A stretch of DNA of 64,000 nt from CAZPXZ01 sp965221505 (GTDB lineage Bacteria; Pseudomonadota; Alphaproteobacteria; Rhodobacterales; CAZPXZ01): the NCBI GenBank assembly GCA_965221505.1, contig CBDCSI010000001.1, forward strand, positions 2,232,001 through 2,296,000. Direction: 5' to 3'. This document shows positions 62,450 to 64,000 of this stretch, in pieces; the stretch's first letter is position 1, and each line of letters begins with the position of its first letter. The notes below the pieces were generated by a model, which did no database searches, was not told the origin of the DNA, and saw only the letters and a program-made list of their open reading frames with translations. A program made the position numbers and the translations under genes.

Positions 62450-64000
62450 TTACGTCAAGCGCTCGCCCCGGATCAGCGACGCCGCCTTCTCGCCCACCAT
62501 GACGGCGGGCGCAGCCGTATTCGCGGACGGGATCGAAGGAAAGACCGACGCGTCCGCCACCCTGAGTCCGCGTACGCCCCGAACCCGCAGTTCCGGATCC
62601 ACGACCGAGGCGCCGTCCGTACCCATCCGGCAGCTCCCGCACAGGTGATGCACGGTGCTCGCGGTCTCCCGCACCCAGCGCGCGACGGCCGCGCGGGATT
62701 TCGCCTCCGGTCCGGGCTGCAATTCGGCCCCCCGGTAGCGGTCGAAGGGCTTCTGCGCAAAAACCTCCCGCAACATCTCCACCGCATCGACGAGGACGTC
62801 GAGGTCGTGGGGGTCCGAGAGATAGTTCAGCCGAATGTCCGGCGGAACGGCCGGATCGGCCGCGGCGATGCGGACCGCGCCCCGGCTGAGGGGACGCATG
62901 ACGCAGGCGTTGGCCATGAACCCCGGCCCGGCATTCGCGGGTCTCGCGAACGGGTTGAAGCGGACGGTCGCGCTGCTCAGCGCCGGCAGGAAATGACTCT
63001 GGATATTGGGAAGGTCCGCCCCCGGCCCCTTCAGATACGCCCCCGCCTCCAGCGGGAAGACGTTCATCGGCCCGCGCCCGAAGATCCAGGCTTGGAGGAA
63101 CGCCGCCGCCGCCCGGTCGACCCGCAGGAGGGAGTGCAGGGTCGCGTCCTCCAGGGCCGCGTGGGAGACCCGGATCAATACGTGATCCTGAAGGTTCTCG
63201 CCCACGGACGGCAAGTCCGCGACCGGTTCGATCCCGAGCGCCGCCAGGCGCTCCGCCTCGCCGACGCCCGAACGCTGCAGAAGGACCGGCGAGCCGACGG
63301 CGCCGGCCGCGAGAACGACTTCGCCGTCGGTCTCGATCGCCGTCTCGCGCCCCTTGCGCGCCAGGACGACGCCCACGGCGCGGCCGTCTCGAATCGAGAG
63401 CCGGCGAACCTCCATGCCGGTCCGAACGGTCAGGTTGCCCCGGTCCCGAACGCCGTTCAGGAACGCCCGGGCCGCCGTCTCGCGACGCCCGTTGCGGATG
63501 GTGAAGTGGTAGTAGCCGAAACCCTCCGGCGCTTCGGCATTGAAGTCCGGGCAGGCCGGATGGCCGGCTGCGATCCCCGACGCCACGTAGGCTTCGGCCA
63601 GCGGACTGACGGGTCGCGTTCGTCGGGAGACGCGGAGCGGCCCCCCGAGGCCGTGGTCCGCTCCGGGCTCGCCCGGCCCCCCAAAATCCTCCGACCGAAG
63701 GAACAGGGGCTTTACCGACGACCACGACCACCCTCGCATCCCTTGCTGCGCCCACCGGTCGTAATCGCTCGGCAGGCCGCGAACGTAGACCATGCCGTTG
63801 ATCGCCGTCGATCCACCGAGGACGCGGCCGCGCGGAAGGTCGACGGAGCGGCCCGTCAGTCCCGGCTCCGGGACGGTCGCGTAGCGCCAGACATGGGCAC
63901 GGCCGCGCATCAGCACCGCCGTCATCATCGGAACCGCAAGCGCCGGATCGCGCCCCTTGCCGCCGGCTTCGACGAGCAGCACGTTGAAGTCGGAGTTCTC
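62450..64000 (-). CDS. GMC oxidoreductase, choline dehydrogenase-like (5' end outside window)
   Basis: At least 516 aa of an FAD alcohol oxidoreductase; the N-terminal dinucleotide loop lies beyond position 64000, and the visible part opens with FNVLLVEAGG. Family blocks: GRVLGGSTAINGMVYVRG, EVVLAAGAVGSPVLLQRSGVG, PSVGENLQDH, HHLCGSCRMG (catalytic His) and SANTAAPAVMVGEKAASLI. It lacks the Fe-S cysteine motif of the two GMC proteins at 32 and 44 kb and is only distantly related to them. It converges on the TRAP operon. The substrate is a primary alcohol of unknown type. Confidence 0.9.
   Translation of the reverse strand, partial: ENSDFNVLLVEAGGKGRDPALAVPMMTAVLMRGRAHVWRYATVPEPGLTGRSVDLPRGRVLGGSTAINGMVYVRGLPSDYDRWAQQGMRGWSWSSVKPLFLRSEDFGGPGEPGADHGLGGPLRVSRRTRPVSPLAEAYVASGIAAGHPACPDFNAEAPEGFGYYHFTIRNGRRETAARAFLNGVRDRGNLTVRTGMEVRRLSIRDGRAVGVVLARKGRETAIETDGEVVLAAGAVGSPVLLQRSGVGEAERLAALGIEPVADLPSVGENLQDHVLIRVSHAALEDATLHSLLRVDRAAAAFLQAWIFGRGPMNVFPLEAGAYLKGPGADLPNIQSHFLPALSSATVRFNPFARPANAGPGFMANACVMRPLSRGAVRIAAADPAVPPDIRLNYLSDPHDLDVLVDAVEMLREVFAQKPFDRYRGAELQPGPEAKSRAAVARWVRETASTVHHLCGSCRMGTDGASVVDPELRVRGVRGLRVADASVFPSIPSANTAAPAVMVGEKAASLIRGERLT

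Overview
The window is very GC-rich, with strong G/C bias at third codon positions and densely overlapping genes. Its gene content fits an alphaproteobacterium: asd-leuB-leuD on one strand, a cox-type molybdenum hydroxylase with coxG, liu-type leucine catabolism, an acoABC complex, TRAP and dipeptide-type ABC importers, and HyuAB. The phylum-level guess is an inference from gene content. No rRNA, tRNA or CRISPR array was seen.

Layout. 0-5.5 kb (minus strand): leuD, leuB, asd, a metallophosphoesterase and MgtE. 5.5-9.9 kb (minus): coxG, coxS, coxL (form II active-site loop) and coxM. 10.5-15.8 kb (plus): ivd and mccB for leucine breakdown, then a 2-keto-4-pentenoate hydratase-like gene, an AlkD-like repair gene and gloA. 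15.9-19.0 kb (minus): acoA, acoB, acoC. 19.3-22.2 kb (plus): the second half of leucine breakdown (liuC-like hydratase and mccA). 22.2-22.95 kb: ccdA. 23-25.8 kb: an accessory island with an Rpn-type nuclease/transposase, two paralogous small ORFs with different 12-bp tandem repeats, and an AT-rich patch with nested inverted repeats.

25.8-31.9 kb (minus): a tightly overlapping five-gene operon (acyl-CoA dehydrogenase, amidohydrolase, CoA ligase, SDR, FadH-like flavoprotein). 32.1-33.7 kb: an Fe-S GMC oxidoreductase. 34.0-46.7 kb (plus): a twelve-gene unit (TauD-type dioxygenase, DUF2848 protein, five-subunit dipeptide-type ABC importer, TMADH-like flavoprotein, CMD protein, Fe-S GMC oxidoreductase with small subunit, DMT-family permease). 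46.7-47.2 kb: a decayed AAA-like ATPase gene. 47.7-51.5 kb: a SNF2 helicase and a SWIM zinc-finger protein. 51.6-59.4 kb (minus): GntR/HutC regulator, LeuC-like and LeuD-like aconitase subunits, an isocitrate lyase/PEP mutase-family lyase, HyuB, HyuA and an isochorismatase-fold protein, all overlapping or nearly so. 59.5-62.3 kb (plus): a DctQMP TRAP transporter, followed by a GMC oxidoreductase running off the window end.

Main result. An identical 20-bp AT-rich element lies in front of the 34 kb operon (33934-33953) and between the GntR gene and the TRAP operon (59403-59422), inside a 32-bp block that is 29/32 identical. This predicts that one GntR regulator controls two separated loci with about 22 genes: two importers, an oxygenase, flavoenzymes, a ring-opening HyuAB and a hydratase-lyase pair resembling dimethylmaleate hydratase plus 2,3-dimethylmalate lyase. 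Together they look like an undescribed catabolic regulon. Its substrate cannot be read from the sequence.
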